Shown: positions 27,328 to 39,652 of the stretch, piece by piece
Layout of the letters: each line of letters starts with the position of its first letter
Numbering within the stretch: position 1 is the first letter of the stretch
Source: Pseudalkalibacillus hwajinpoensis
GTDB taxonomy: Bacteria; Bacillota; Bacilli; Bacillales; Guptibacillaceae
Assembly (NCBI RefSeq): GCF_015234585.1
Contig: NZ_JADFCM010000009.1
Location: 76,989 to 140,988, forward strand
Direction: 5' to 3'
Length of the DNA stretch: 64,000 nucleotides
Program-made: the position numbers and the translations under genes
The notes under the pieces: generated by a model
Told to the model about the DNA's origin: nothing
What the model saw: only the letters and a program-made list of their open reading frames with translations
The model's database searches: none

Positions 27328-27863
27328 ACTTTCACCCCCTCCAAAGTCAATATTCACAACTATACATTTTTGCTGTGAATTCAAATTATTCCAGTAGACC
27401 ATTAGTCCTTTACAAACCAATGATTACTATATCACAAAATATTTTTCTGAACAATGCAAATATTATAAGATAAACTTTTCAATGAATAAAAATACACGAT
27501 GAAAGAGATTTCCCTTCTTTTAGCAACTTTTAGGTCATAAGTATTCATGAAAATTTATTTAAATTAATTGACCAATATTTCCCTCATCTACATACTCTAG
27601 TAACATTTACCCACTATTTTGTAATGTTAATCTTCAAATTGAAATATTTTTTATAGATTGCCGCGTTCCCCTTCTTTTCATACCTCCATAATGCTAATTA
27701 TCATAACTATTTTTTCCATGTAATTTTCACCCTTCCCACTCCCAAACCTTTTTATGACTTTTTACTATAATGAACAAAACAAATCGGAAAGATTACTGTT
27801 TGCAAAACGTAATCATTACGATATAATGAGTGGCAGAGAAACTTACGGAAGGGAAAATCACTT
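27328..27863. other. Divergent intergenic region putP / zinc lipoprotein
   Basis: AT-rich, with no gene seen. It must contain the putP promoter (not identified) and, at the right end, the zinc-regulated promoter described separately. Confidence 0.7.
27799..27827 (+). promoter_or_regulatory. Zur box overlapping a sigma-A promoter
   Basis: AAAACGTAATCATTACGATAT at 27804-27824 matches the Bacillus Zur operator (AAATCGTAATnATTACGATTT) except at two or three outer positions; the inner CGTAATnATTACG is perfect. It sits between TTTGCA (27799-27804) and TATAAT (27822-27827, 17-nt spacer), so zinc-bound Zur would block the promoter. Confidence 0.85.
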
Positions 27864-28808
27864 ATGAATAATCGCTTTTTTAAATTAGCGTTATTATTAT
27901 CTATTTCTACGTTTATCCTTGTCGCTTGTGGTCAAGATAAGTCAGACTCTAAAGCGGGTGGAAAGCTTACCATTTATACAACACTTTATCCTCTTGAATA
28001 CTTTGCCGAACGGATTGGAGGAGAAGATGTAACGGCTGAGTCAATCATTCCTCCAGGTAGCGATGCACATAGCTTCGAGCCAACAACTAGAACAATGGCC
28101 GAATTAGCTGAAGCGGATTTGTTTATTTATAATGGTGCAGGTATGGAAGGATTTGCAGATGCTGCCCAGGACACGCTTAACAATGAAGATGTTATGGTTC
28201 TTGAGTCAGCTAAAGACATCCATCTAGATGAATCTGAAGAAGAGCATGAAGAGCATGAAGAGCACGCCGACCATGATCATGGTGATATGAATCCCCATAT
28301 CTGGATCGATCCCATCCTTGCAATCGAGCAGGCTGAAAATATTAAAGATGCTCTTATCACGCTCGATCCTGATCAGAAAGAAACATTCGAAACTAATTTT
28401 AGTTCTTTGCAAGAAGAATTATTAGCCTTGGATCAATCCTTCCAAGAAATGGCTGATCGTGCAGATAAGAAAGAATTTCTCATCTCTCATGATGCTTATA
28501 GCTACTGGGAAAGTCGTTATGGCCTTGAACAATTAAGCGTCTCGGGTCTTTCTCCTTCTCAAGAGCCTACTCAAAAACAATTAGAAGAAATTATCGAAAC
28601 AGCAAAAAGCCACAATTTGAAGTATATGCTTTTCGAACAAAATGCTACCCCCAAGCCTGCTAAAGCAGTTCAAAAAGAGCTTGGACTCAATACGCTTCGC
28701 ATCCATAATCTATCTGTTTTAACCGAAGAAGATATCGAAAATAACGAAACATACTTCACATTAATGGAAAAAAACATTCAAACACTCCAAAAAGCCTTGT
28801 CTGAATAA
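27864..28808 (+). CDS. znuA: Zinc ABC transporter substrate-binding lipoprotein (ZnuA/AdcA family)
   Basis: A 314-residue cluster A-I metal-binding lipoprotein. A signal peptide ends in the lipobox FILVACG with Cys22. The zinc ligands are recognisable: His in PPGSDAHSFEPTT near residue 71, a His/Glu-rich flexible loop (EEHEEHEEHADHDHGD near 130-145) followed by NPHIWIDP, His in LISHDAYSYW near 208, and the C-terminal Glu/Asp site. The His-rich loop indicates zinc rather than manganese. The Zur box upstream supports zinc-starvation expression. No permease or ATPase gene lies beside it, so it must use a transporter encoded elsewhere. Monocistronic. Confidence 0.93.
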   Translation: MNNRFFKLALLLSISTFILVACGQDKSDSKAGGKLTIYTTLYPLEYFAERIGGEDVTAESIIPPGSDAHSFEPTTRTMAELAEADLFIYNGAGMEGFADAAQDTLNNEDVMVLESAKDIHLDESEEEHEEHEEHADHDHGDMNPHIWIDPILAIEQAENIKDALITLDPDQKETFETNFSSLQEELLALDQSFQEMADRADKKEFLISHDAYSYWESRYGLEQLSVSGLSPSQEPTQKQLEEIIETAKSHNLKYMLFEQNATPKPAKAVQKELGLNTLRIHNLSVLTEEDIENNETYFTLMEKNIQTLQKALSE

Positions 28809-28809
28809 C

Positions 28810-28846
28810 AAAACCCTCCCAGTGTAAAAACACTGGGAGGGTTTTT
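28810..28846. terminator. Bidirectional terminator between znuA and camS
   Basis: Perfect 15-bp stem AAAACCCTCCCAGTG / CACTGGGAGGGTTTT with a 6-nt loop and T-runs on both strands, between convergent genes. Confidence 0.95.
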
Positions 28847-28848
28847 AT

Positions 28849-30066
28849 TTATTGATAAATATGAACAAACGGTTCTTCTTCGTTAGGATCTTTCACAATC
28901 ATACTTTCTGTTTCTCCGTTATTTGTGATGTAGATGGAGACCGGAAGCTCCTGAGGAAATGTATCATTCCGTTTCTTGACAAGACCGTTTACGAACTGTG
29001 TAAACGAAATGACCTCCGCTTTGCTATAAAATTGGATTGGTATTTCAACCTTCAACTGTGTAAGCTCATCCTGTTTATAGAACCCTGTGCCAATGACACC
29101 TACAAAGTTTGGAAAGAAATCCTGGATTTCACGCGTGAAATCATCAAACTTCTCTGCTTCAGCAGGGTACTCGTCGGAGGCTGCAGAGGAAGGAAAAGCA
29201 ACGTACTTCTCATTTAAATCCTTCCAAGAATCTGGGCTGGATTTCCCTTCTCCTACAATCGTGCTCGCCACAAAGTTTCCTGGGACTACTGATTGTCTTG
29301 GTTGCTCTAAAAACAGAGTGAACATGATAGGTACGTCATGCTCGGCACGAATTTTCTTCACAATTGGTTCAATCGATTCCTTCGCCTTAGAAATCACTTC
29401 TTCTTTCCCTAGTTTCACTGAACCAGTATATTTCAGGCCATTCTCATCAAGAACAGAATAAGGATATTCAGAATAAAGCGATAAGGCAATCGAGATTCCG
29501 CCTAGTTGTAACTCGTCATCTTTGTTTTGAACATAGTAATCTTGTTCATGTATATAAGATAAGAATTTAGGGTTTTTCTTCTCTGCTTCAATTACTTGCT
29601 CATACTTAGCAGGATCTTCTTTTACCCCAAGAGCTGGATTGAGGCCCTGATTTTCTTTATCATCAGGATTATCTCTATACAGCCAGCTATGAATTTGCTC
29701 TGTATCAAAAAGCTGCCCTTCTTTAAAGAAATATTTCTCAGGATCAAATTGCTCTTGAGAAAGTCTGATTAAACCCATCTCAAGCGCATCAACATCGAGA
29801 CGGTTATCAACGCCAGCCGTGATTAATCCCCTAACTTGTGAAGTATCAAGAGAATTTTTATCCCCATCCTTCTCAAGTACTGAACGATAATACGTTTCAG
29901 ATGTTTTGATATCTTCACTAACAATCATTTCTTCGCTATCTTCACCTTCTGAATCATTCACTTTCACTGTATCGTCCTGATCGCCCTTCATAAAACTTGG
30001 AACGCAACCGGATAATACGAGCGAAAGGGCCATGATACTAACGATGAACGTTTGCTTCTTTGGCAT
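28849..30066 (-). CDS. camS: CamS family sex pheromone lipoprotein
   Basis: A 405-residue lipoprotein of the CamS family (B. subtilis YerH). The signal peptide MPKKQTFIVSIMALSLVLSG is followed by lipobox Cys21. In staphylococci the processed signal peptide acts as a pheromone on enterococcal plasmids; the mature protein's function is unknown. The charged linker after the lipid anchor (about residues 25-55, rich in Asp/Glu/Ser) and the two-part globular region are typical. It is the last gene of pcrB-pcrA-ligA-camS and lies 13 nt after ligA. It ends in a shared terminator. Confidence 0.93.
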   Translation of the reverse strand: MPKKQTFIVSIMALSLVLSGCVPSFMKGDQDDTVKVNDSEGEDSEEMIVSEDIKTSETYYRSVLEKDGDKNSLDTSQVRGLITAGVDNRLDVDALEMGLIRLSQEQFDPEKYFFKEGQLFDTEQIHSWLYRDNPDDKENQGLNPALGVKEDPAKYEQVIEAEKKNPKFLSYIHEQDYYVQNKDDELQLGGISIALSLYSEYPYSVLDENGLKYTGSVKLGKEEVISKAKESIEPIVKKIRAEHDVPIMFTLFLEQPRQSVVPGNFVASTIVGEGKSSPDSWKDLNEKYVAFPSSAASDEYPAEAEKFDDFTREIQDFFPNFVGVIGTGFYKQDELTQLKVEIPIQFYSKAEVISFTQFVNGLVKKRNDTFPQELPVSIYITNNGETESMIVKDPNEEEPFVHIYQ

Positions 30067-30079
30067 TACTTCCCTCTCC

Positions 30080-32089
<2,010 letters not shown>

Positions 32090-32105
32090 TCACCTTCTAA
32101 AATGA

Positions 32106-34328
32106 CTATTGCTTTTCAATAGGCGCAAACTTCGCTAACAAACGCTTAATTCCTACCGGGTTAGGGAAAGCAATATCAAGCTCAGTCGAGTCACCCTCAC
32201 CCTTAACGCTAACGACCGTACCAACGCCCCATTTGCGGTGACTTGCTTTATCTCCTACTTTCCAATCGAGTGAATCTCCACCCGTTGAAGTAAGTTGAGG
32301 ACGTCTAGGCGTCTTTGGAGTAGCAGGTCTTGAAGAAGGTCGGGAACTAGTTCCACCAAACGGTGTAGCTGGCTTTTCTTGACCTTGCTTCTCAAGTAAT
32401 TCTTCTGGTATCTCTCCTATGAAGCGGGACACAGGATTCGCGTTTGTTTTTCCGTAAAGTGTTCTAAGACGAGAATTTGTTAAGAAAAGCTCTTCTTCTG
32501 CTCTTGTAATACCAACATATGCTAGACGACGCTCTTCTTCCATCTCTTCTTCCTCAAATAGGGAACGACTATGCGGGAATACTCCTTCTTCCATCCCAAT
32601 GAGGAAAACAACGGGAAATTCCAAACCTTTAGCTGAATGGAGCGTCATAAGTGTAACAGCTTCCCTCTGCTCACCTTCATCCTCATCTAACTTATCGATA
32701 TCCGCAACGAGCGCAAGGTCTGTTAGAAAAGCGATTAGGCTTTTATCTTCACTTGCTTTCTCAAATTCTTGTGTAACAGAAAGAAATTCATCAATGTTTT
32801 CAAGTCGTGTTTGTGATTCGATTGTATTCTCATTTCTTAACGCATCACGATACCCTGACTTATCAATTACTTCCTCAACAAGTTCAGATACGGCTAGATA
32901 TTCCTGCATTTGTGACCAGTTTGCCATTTGATTACCAAATGATTTAAGAGTCTTAGTGAAACGAGCGCTTAACCCGATCTGCTCGACTTCTTGAAGAGCT
33001 GTAAAGATAGAAATATCCTGATTAGCCGCATATTGTGCTACCTTGTCCATTGTCGATGCACCAACACCACGCTTTGGAACATTTACAATTCGAAGTAAGC
33101 TAATATCATCATCTGGATTAGCAATGAGACGGAGGTATGCTAGAACATCTTTAATCTCTTTACGGTCGTAGAACTTTGTACCGCCGACAATGTTGTAATG
33201 GATGTTCGACTTATTTAAAATTTCCTCAATCACACGCGACTGGGCATTCGTACGATAAAGAATCGCTATTTGTGAATTCGTTCTCTGTCCGCTATTCACC
33301 ATATCAAGGATTTTCCCTGTTACGAAACGACTCTCATCATGTTCATCGTTTGCCTGATAATAAGTAATATGTTGCCCATCATCATTATCCGTCCAAAGCT
33401 TTTTAGGCTTTCTGTTCGTATTATTTTCAATAACCACATTGGCCGCTTGTAGAATTTTCTTAGTTGAACGATAGTTTTGCTCAAGGAATATCGCACGTGC
33501 ACTTGGATAGTCCTTCTCAAAGGAAAGAATGTTCTGTATATCTGCACCACGCCAGCGGTAGATCGACTGATCAGAATCACCAACTACGCAAAGGTTCTGA
33601 TATTTCTCAGCCATGAGTTTAACAAGGATATATTGTGCCTTGTTTGTATCTTGATACTCATCAACATGAATATACTGAAATTTACGCTGATAAAACTCGA
33701 GTACTTCCGGCACCTTTTTGAACAAAGTGATGGTCCGCATAATCAAATCATCAAAATCAAGCGCCTGGTTTTTACGAAGCTGCTTCTGATATTGCTCATA
33801 TGCATCAGCAACAACACTTTCGTATGGCCCCTTTGCATTAGCTTTATAATCTTCAGGGGTTTCGAGTTCATTTTTTGCAGAGCTAATACTGCCAAGAATC
33901 CCTCTAGGCTCAAATTTCTTTGGATCTACGTTCTGCTCTTTCAAGATCTTCTTAATAACAGTCAGCTGGTCCCCAGAATCAAGAATGGTGAAGTTGCGGT
34001 TAATTCCAATCCGATCACCGTCTCTTCTTAAAATACGTACGCACATAGAGTGGAATGTCGAGATCCAAATATCTTCCGAGACTGGTCCCGTAATCGAGTT
34101 TACTCGTTCTCTCATTTCTCGCGCCGCTTTATTCGTAAACGTAATCGCAAGAATATTCCAAGGAGATACCTGTTTCTCCACAAGAAGATACGCAATACGA
34201 TGCGTCAGCACTCTCGTTTTTCCACTACCTGCTCCAGCCATAATTAAAAGCGGTCCATCCGTGTGCTTGACCGCTTCTTGTTGTTCGGGATTTAGCCCGT
34301 TTAGTAACTTATCAACTATTCGTTGCAT
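32106..34328 (-). CDS. pcrA: ATP-dependent DNA helicase PcrA
   Basis: A 740-residue UvrD/Rep-type 3'-5' helicase, essential in Bacillus for repair, conflict resolution and plasmid replication. It has Walker [15 protein letters not shown] near residue 31, [11 protein letters not shown] near 223, the [14 protein letters not shown] motif, motif [15 protein letters not shown] near 562, and the C-terminal Tudor-like tail ([16 protein letters not shown]) that contacts RNA polymerase. PcrA is also the host helicase used by rolling-circle Rep proteins, which is relevant to the HUH Rep of the nearby element. It lies between pcrB and ligA in the usual order. Confidence 0.98.
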   Translation of the reverse strand: MQRIVDKLLNGLNPEQQEAVKHTDGPLLIMAGAGSGKTRVLTHRIAYLLVEKQVSPWNILAITFTNKAAREMRERVNSITGPVSEDIWISTFHSMCVRILRRDGDRIGINRNFTILDSGDQLTVIKKILKEQNVDPKKFEPRGILGSISSAKNELETPEDYKANAKGPYESVVADAYEQYQKQLRKNQALDFDDLIMRTITLFKKVPEVLEFYQRKFQYIHVDEYQDTNKAQYILVKLMAEKYQNLCVVGDSDQSIYRWRGADIQNILSFEKDYPSARAIFLEQNYRSTKKILQAANVVIENNTNRKPKKLWTDNDDGQHITYYQANDEHDESRFVTGKILDMVNSGQRTNSQIAILYRTNAQSRVIEEILNKSNIHYNIVGGTKFYDRKEIKDVLAYLRLIANPDDDISLLRIVNVPKRGVGASTMDKVAQYAANQDISIFTALQEVEQIGLSARFTKTLKSFGNQMANWSQMQEYLAVSELVEEVIDKSGYRDALRNENTIESQTRLENIDEFLSVTQEFEKASEDKSLIAFLTDLALVADIDKLDEDEGEQREAVTLMTLHSAKGLEFPVVFLIGMEEGVFPHSRSLFEEEEMEEERRLAYVGITRAEEELFLTNSRLRTLYGKTNANPVSRFIGEIPEELLEKQGQEKPATPFGGTSSRPSSRPATPKTPRRPQLTSTGGDSLDWKVGDKASHRKWGVGTVVSVKGEGDSTELDIAFPNPVGIKRLLAKFAPIEKQ

Positions 34329-34391
34329 GTTTTCGCACTCCTCACAAACGTATGTTCTTACTTCTTATTTTACCTGATCGACAGGAGAGAA

Positions 34392-35081
34392 TCAATTTCC
34401 TTTCACAGCAGCAACAGTTTTTATCGCCTGCTTCATATTATCGTATATGACGTTCCCGACAATAATCGTATCTGCAGAAGCAGCCATTTCTTTCGCTTTC
34501 TCAGGTGAGTCAATTCCGCCACCATAAAAAAGGTGCGTATCGTCAAGAACCTGGCTCACTTTCCGAACAAGCTCTGCATCTCCATATGTTCCGCTATATT
34601 CCACATAAAAAATGGGCAGTTTGAACATTTTCTCTGCCATACGAGCATAAGCAAGAACATCAGCTTCATCTAGATTAGTATGAGCAGAAGTTAACTGAGC
34701 AACCTTAGAATCCTGGTTTAAAATACAATACCCTTCCATCACAATTTCATCCCAGTTCATGATTTCGCCAAAATCTTTTACAGCCTCATGATGTAATCCG
34801 GTCACCCATCGGCTATCTTCCGTATTCAACACTGTCGGAATAAAATAAAAATCAAATCCTGGTGTCACTGCCTCAACAGTGGATACCTCAAGAGCACATG
34901 GTACCGCGTAACGGCGAATTCTAGCAAGTAGATCTAAAGTCCGATCAAGCGTTACGCCATCACTACCACCAACAATCACCGCATCCGTCCCAGACTCACA
35001 AATCGCCTCAAGATCATAATCCTCTATCTCCTTATTCGGATCCAGCTTAAACACATGCTTCCACTCTCGAAAATCAAACAT
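34392..35081 (-). CDS. pcrB: Heptaprenylglyceryl phosphate synthase PcrB
   Basis: A 229-residue TIM-barrel prenyltransferase that joins heptaprenyl diphosphate to glycerol-1-phosphate, giving an archaea-like ether lipid in Bacillus. Phosphate-binding loops are seen in [13 protein letters not shown] near residue 36 and [15 protein letters not shown] near 185, with YVEYSGTYG between. The start is the ATG at 35081 with GGGAGGAAGG upstream; a GTG 18 nt earlier is inside that site. First gene of the operon, just right of the repeat block. Confidence 0.93.
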   Translation of the reverse strand: MFDFREWKHVFKLDPNKEIEDYDLEAICESGTDAVIVGGSDGVTLDRTLDLLARIRRYAVPCALEVSTVEAVTPGFDFYFIPTVLNTEDSRWVTGLHHEAVKDFGEIMNWDEIVMEGYCILNQDSKVAQLTSAHTNLDEADVLAYARMAEKMFKLPIFYVEYSGTYGDAELVRKVSQVLDDTHLFYGGGIDSPEKAKEMAASADTIIVGNVIYDNMKQAIKTVAAVKGN

Positions 35082-35135
35082 CCTAACCCTTCCTCCCACT
35101 TTTCCTCATAAATTGGATTATATCAAAGAATACAT

Positions 35136-35531
35136 GAAAAGCGGAAGCCTCCGTTTAGACCCGGCAGGCACTGGAGCCCTCCAAATTGAACACGGTCTTT
35201 ATGTTCGAGTTGGAGGGTGAAGTGACAGAGGGTCTGGAGGCTGCAGCTGGATCACGAAAAGCGGAAGTGGGCGTTTAGGTCCGACAAGCGCTGGAGGCAT
35301 TTCATTTGAACACGTCCTTTGTGTTCGGATGAAATGGTGAAGCGATCGAGGACCTGCCCACTGCAGCTGGATCACCTAAAAGCGGAAGCGCCCGTTTAGC
35401 CTCGACAAGCGCTGGAGCCTTTCAAATTGAACACGCCCTTTGTGTTCGAGTTGAAAGGTGAAGTGACCGAGAGTCTGCCCACTGCAGCTGGATCTACGAA
35501 AAGCGGAAGCGCTCGTTTAGCCTCCACAAAC
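35136..35531. repeat. Tandem 120-bp structured repeats (three full units and a partial fourth)
   Basis: Units begin AAAAGCGGAAG at 35137, 35257, 35378 and 35499 (the last is cut after about 33 bp). Each full unit contains an inner inverted repeat around TTGAACAC...GTGTTCG, and ends with CTGCAGCTGGATC. The inner stem differs between units but stays paired: CCCTCCAA/TTGGAGGG, CATTTCAT/ATGAAATG, CCTTTCAA/TTGAAAGG. The outer stem is AGCCTCC/GGAGGCT in unit 1 and AGTGGGC/GCCCACT in unit 2, and is broken in unit 3. The block fills the gap between pcrB and yerC. Confidence 0.85.
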
Positions 35532-35557
35532 ACCTGCAACCATTTAAAATCCATAAT

Positions 35558-35625
35558 TCCGCGATAATCTAATACTATCCGCGAAATCGATCATTATTTC
35601 CGCGATTTCTCAAATATATCCGCGA
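35558..35625. repeat. Four phased copies of TCCGCGA, period 20-21 bp
   Basis: Copies at 35558, 35578, 35599 and 35619, each within a near-palindromic TTCCGCGAA/ATCCGCGAA context and separated by AT-rich variable DNA. Same design as the TTGGCCAA array near 20886, with a different core. Confidence 0.8.
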
Positions 35626-35660
35626 AAAGGCAAATATCCACCTACACGCCAACCAAAACA

Positions 35661-35687
35661 AAAATGAGCCGGAAGCCGGCTCATTTT
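35661..35687. terminator. Terminator of yerC
   Basis: AAAATGAGCCGGAAGCCGGCTCATTTT, a stem of 11-12 pairs with a tight loop and T-run, directly after the yerC stop. Confidence 0.9.
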
Positions 35688-36032
35688 CTACTCTTTATTG
35701 TGAACACGATCAAGCGTCATTTGATAGCCATCGTTTCCATAGTTTAAGCTGCGCTTTACTCTGGAAATAGTAGCGGTGCTTGCGCCTGTTTCTGTTTCAA
35801 TTTTATGATACGTAAACCCTTCACGTAGCATTCTTGCTACTTCCAAACGCTGAGCAAGCGATTGTATCTCATTTACAGTCGCTAGATCATCAAAGAACAA
35901 ATAGCATTCTTCAAGATCTTTCAATGAAAGAATCGCTTCAAAAAGTTGGTCAAGTGTCTTACCTCGAAGTTTATCAATTTGCATTCTAAATCCACTCTCC
36001 TTACTTAAGTATGTTTCGTCTATATGTTGCAT
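35688..36032 (-). CDS. yerC: YerC/YecD family TrpR-related regulator
   Basis: A 114-residue protein of the TrpR-like YerC/YecD family. The helix-turn-helix is at GASTATISRVKRSL near residue 82, preceded by the helical LFEAILSLKDLEECYLFFDDL dimer region (given by its parts LFEAILSLKDLEE and FDDLATVNEI). In Bacillus its targets are poorly defined. The ATG at 36032 has AAGGAGAG nearby; an internal start closer to the 104-residue B. subtilis protein is also possible. It is alone between yerA and the repeat block, with its own terminator. Confidence 0.88.
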   Translation of the reverse strand: MQHIDETYLSKESGFRMQIDKLRGKTLDQLFEAILSLKDLEECYLFFDDLATVNEIQSLAQRLEVARMLREGFTYHKIETETGASTATISRVKRSLNYGNDGYQMTLDRVHNKE

Positions 36033-36142
36033 TCTGTAACGTTCATCTTGATGTGCTATTTTTACAGCTTTATATTCATTTTAACAATTCAACCGAATAA
36101 AATCATGCACTTCACTCCGTTAAGAGGTTACTTTGTTATAGT

Positions 36143-37882
36143 TTAACGCATTATCGAAGGAAAAAGTACCATTTTCCTTTTCACATCATAAATTCCTTGC
36201 TGCGTCAATCGAATAAAAGGTAAATGTGTTGAAGAAAAGAACAACAAGCTATAAACGGGATCTTTATATAAGTAGCCTCTATCTTCTAGTTCTTGTATCA
36301 TTCTCTTTTCAACTTTGATTAGTTCTTCAAGTGGAAGATCAGACATTTTGCCCATGAGAGGAAGTTTAATTTCGGATATAACTTCTCCATCTTCTACAAG
36401 AGAGATCCCCCCACCAATTTCATTTATTCGATTAAAAGCTGTCATCATATCCGCTTTATTTTTCCCAATGATAATAAAATCACCCGTATTTGAAAAGCTG
36501 CTTGCAAACCCTTTCACTTGATTAGCGAAGCCTTTAATGATCGTATTTACACGCCATTTCCCTTCACGACTGAGAAGCATCATAAAGCTTTCATCAGAAC
36601 CTGACGGTAGCTCTTCAACGGACGTTTCGACAGATAGATTATAAGGCTTTGTAATAACAGCATTCACCATTTCAATTCCTGCCGGACCAGAGAAAGTTAA
36701 ATCGTTTGATTGAATTTCCCACGAATTATCAAGTGGAGAAAGTCCATGACCTTCCCAATCAAAAGACCAATCCTGTTCTACTTCATCACGATCACGCTTT
36801 AACCATTTTCCACGCGCTAGAACAGAGACCGGAAGCGGATCTTCTTTTGATGCAAGAATATTAATGTGAGCCACTCTACCCGGTGCTATCATACCATGCG
36901 TATCGCTTATACCGTAATGGTTTGCGACATTATATGACACCATAGAATACGCATCTTCTGAAGGGACTCCTTTCTCAAGTGCTATTGCAATTAACTTGTC
37001 CGTTGTGCCATTTTCCAGGAATGAAGGCGTTGATCCATCTGTATTCATCATCACGCGGTCAAAGGAAGTAACTCCTTTTTTCAGCAATGATTCGAGAATG
37101 ACAGGTAGATCAGGTCTTATCGAAGAATAACGGAGTGACGTCATCATACCCATCTCTAAGCGACGCAGCGCCTCCTCTCCTGTCATCGCTTCATGATCAC
37201 ACGAAACGCCAAGAAGCCCCATCTTCGTTAATGTTGCGAGAGAAGCACCAGGGAGATGTCCTTCCACTGGTTTACCGAGTCTTCTTGTCTCCTGCATCCA
37301 TTCTAAAATTTCATCATCTCCCCCGAGAACATCAGGCCATGCGGTAAGCTCTCCACCCTGTATCACAAGTGGGTGTGCCAGCCATTCCTTCATATTTTTA
37401 TTCGTAATGGCCTCCTCATCGAGAAGCTGTGTTTGTGAATCATATCGCGCCCACCAATACATCGAAACGGGATACTGATCTAAATCCTCAATCAATGTAA
37501 GCGCTTTCTCTTTTGTCAAACCTAGAAGGAATAAAAGGTTATCATTCATCATTGTTGTTGTTCCCCGCTGAGATGCATATCGCGCAAGCGTAAGGGGATT
37601 ATATAGTTGAAATGGATGTGCATGTGGTTCAATATAACCTGGCACGAGATATTTCCCGTAACAATCAATCCACTCAGTTGACGGGTGCTTTTCAGGAAGA
37701 TCATCGCCTACGTACACAATACGATCTTCATATACCCATATATTCGATGTAACCCATTTTTTAAGTCCATTATTTAAATATGTTGCATTGTAAAAAACGA
37801 TCGATGGAGGCAGTTCTCCAGACACTACTTGAACGTGTTGCCGTAATTGCTGCTTTGTCCATAAATTTTTTCGTTTTGCCAA
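36143..37882 (-). CDS. yerA: Adenine deaminase-like amidohydrolase YerA
   Basis: A 579-residue amidohydrolase of the adenine deaminase (Ade) family. The metal site begins with the HxH of GYIEPHAHPFQLYN near residue 90; further ligand regions are VEGHLPGASLATL near 218 and CDHEAMTGEEA near 238. It ends FPSIMR exactly as I recall B. subtilis YerA. It has the adenine deaminase C-terminal domain (WRVNTIIKGFANQVKGFASS). YerA is catalytically uncertain compared with AdeC. The TTG at 37882 gives an N-terminus that lines up with YerA and has GCGGGTGAT upstream; a TTG at 37900 and an ATG at 37888 are alternatives with poor ribosome sites. The location downstream of the purine operon suggests purine salvage. 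Confidence 0.85.
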   Translation of the reverse strand: MAKRKNLWTKQQLRQHVQVVSGELPPSIVFYNATYLNNGLKKWVTSNIWVYEDRIVYVGDDLPEKHPSTEWIDCYGKYLVPGYIEPHAHPFQLYNPLTLARYASQRGTTTMMNDNLLFLLGLTKEKALTLIEDLDQYPVSMYWWARYDSQTQLLDEEAITNKNMKEWLAHPLVIQGGELTAWPDVLGGDDEILEWMQETRRLGKPVEGHLPGASLATLTKMGLLGVSCDHEAMTGEEALRRLEMGMMTSLRYSSIRPDLPVILESLLKKGVTSFDRVMMNTDGSTPSFLENGTTDKLIAIALEKGVPSEDAYSMVSYNVANHYGISDTHGMIAPGRVAHINILASKEDPLPVSVLARGKWLKRDRDEVEQDWSFDWEGHGLSPLDNSWEIQSNDLTFSGPAGIEMVNAVITKPYNLSVETSVEELPSGSDESFMMLLSREGKWRVNTIIKGFANQVKGFASSFSNTGDFIIIGKNKADMMTAFNRINEIGGGISLVEDGEVISEIKLPLMGKMSDLPLEELIKVEKRMIQELEDRGYLYKDPVYSLLFFSSTHLPFIRLTQQGIYDVKRKMVLFPSIMR

Positions 37883-37975
37883 AACCATCACCCGCTTCAA
37901 GAAGTTTTCTTTATTTTAACATAATTTCGACACGTTGCTACTTTAGATTTGTGAATGAAGAAAGGAGTTTTTCAA

Positions 37976-38221
37976 TTGAAGCCAAACATTAGTATGATGA
38001 ATGCCTTTGTTCGACTAGCTACCGGATTCACACTTCTTGCTTATTCAACCGCAAAGCTTTCTAAAGAAGAATCCAAATCAGCCTGGATAATCGCCGCAAT
38101 CGGTGCCATGAAAGTAGCTGAAGGACATACGAGGTATTGCCCCATCGTTGACCTCATGACCCCCGATGAAAAACTTGATCCAGATGAAACGGCACTTGAA
38201 AGAGTGATTAATCCTTCTTAA
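37976..38221 (+). CDS. Small YgaP-like membrane protein (DUF2892 type)
   Basis: An 81-residue protein beginning MKPNISMMNAFVRLATGFTL. It has two hydrophobic segments (ATGFTLLAYSTA and SAWIIAAIGAMKVAEG) separated by charged residues, then RYCPIVDLM. The NxxxRLxxG...GxxxxxxG..RxCP pattern is that of the membrane-anchored DUF2892/YgaP C-terminal family. The start is the TTG at 37976 with GAAAGGAG 8 nt upstream; the ATG at 37955 precedes that site. Function unknown. It is divergent from yerA. Confidence 0.7.
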   Translation: MKPNISMMNAFVRLATGFTLLAYSTAKLSKEESKSAWIIAAIGAMKVAEGHTRYCPIVDLMTPDEKLDPDETALERVINPS

Positions 38222-38230
38222 CGTTTTCAT

Positions 38231-38260
38231 AAAAAAACTTCCCTGCATTCAGGGAAGTTT
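38231..38260. terminator. Terminator of the purine operon region
   Basis: AAACTTCCCTG / CAGGGAAGTTT with a 4-nt loop. T7 follows on the minus strand, so it ends the leftward purine transcript, and it also lies just after the small plus-strand membrane gene. Confidence 0.85.
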
Positions 38261-38289
38261 CATCTACCTTATCAAAAGGAGGTCTATTT

Positions 38290-39652
<1,363 letters not shown>

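Noticed and set aside
33477..34031. 184-codon plus-strand frame
   Set aside because: Antisense within pcrA; composition is that of a reversed coding sequence.
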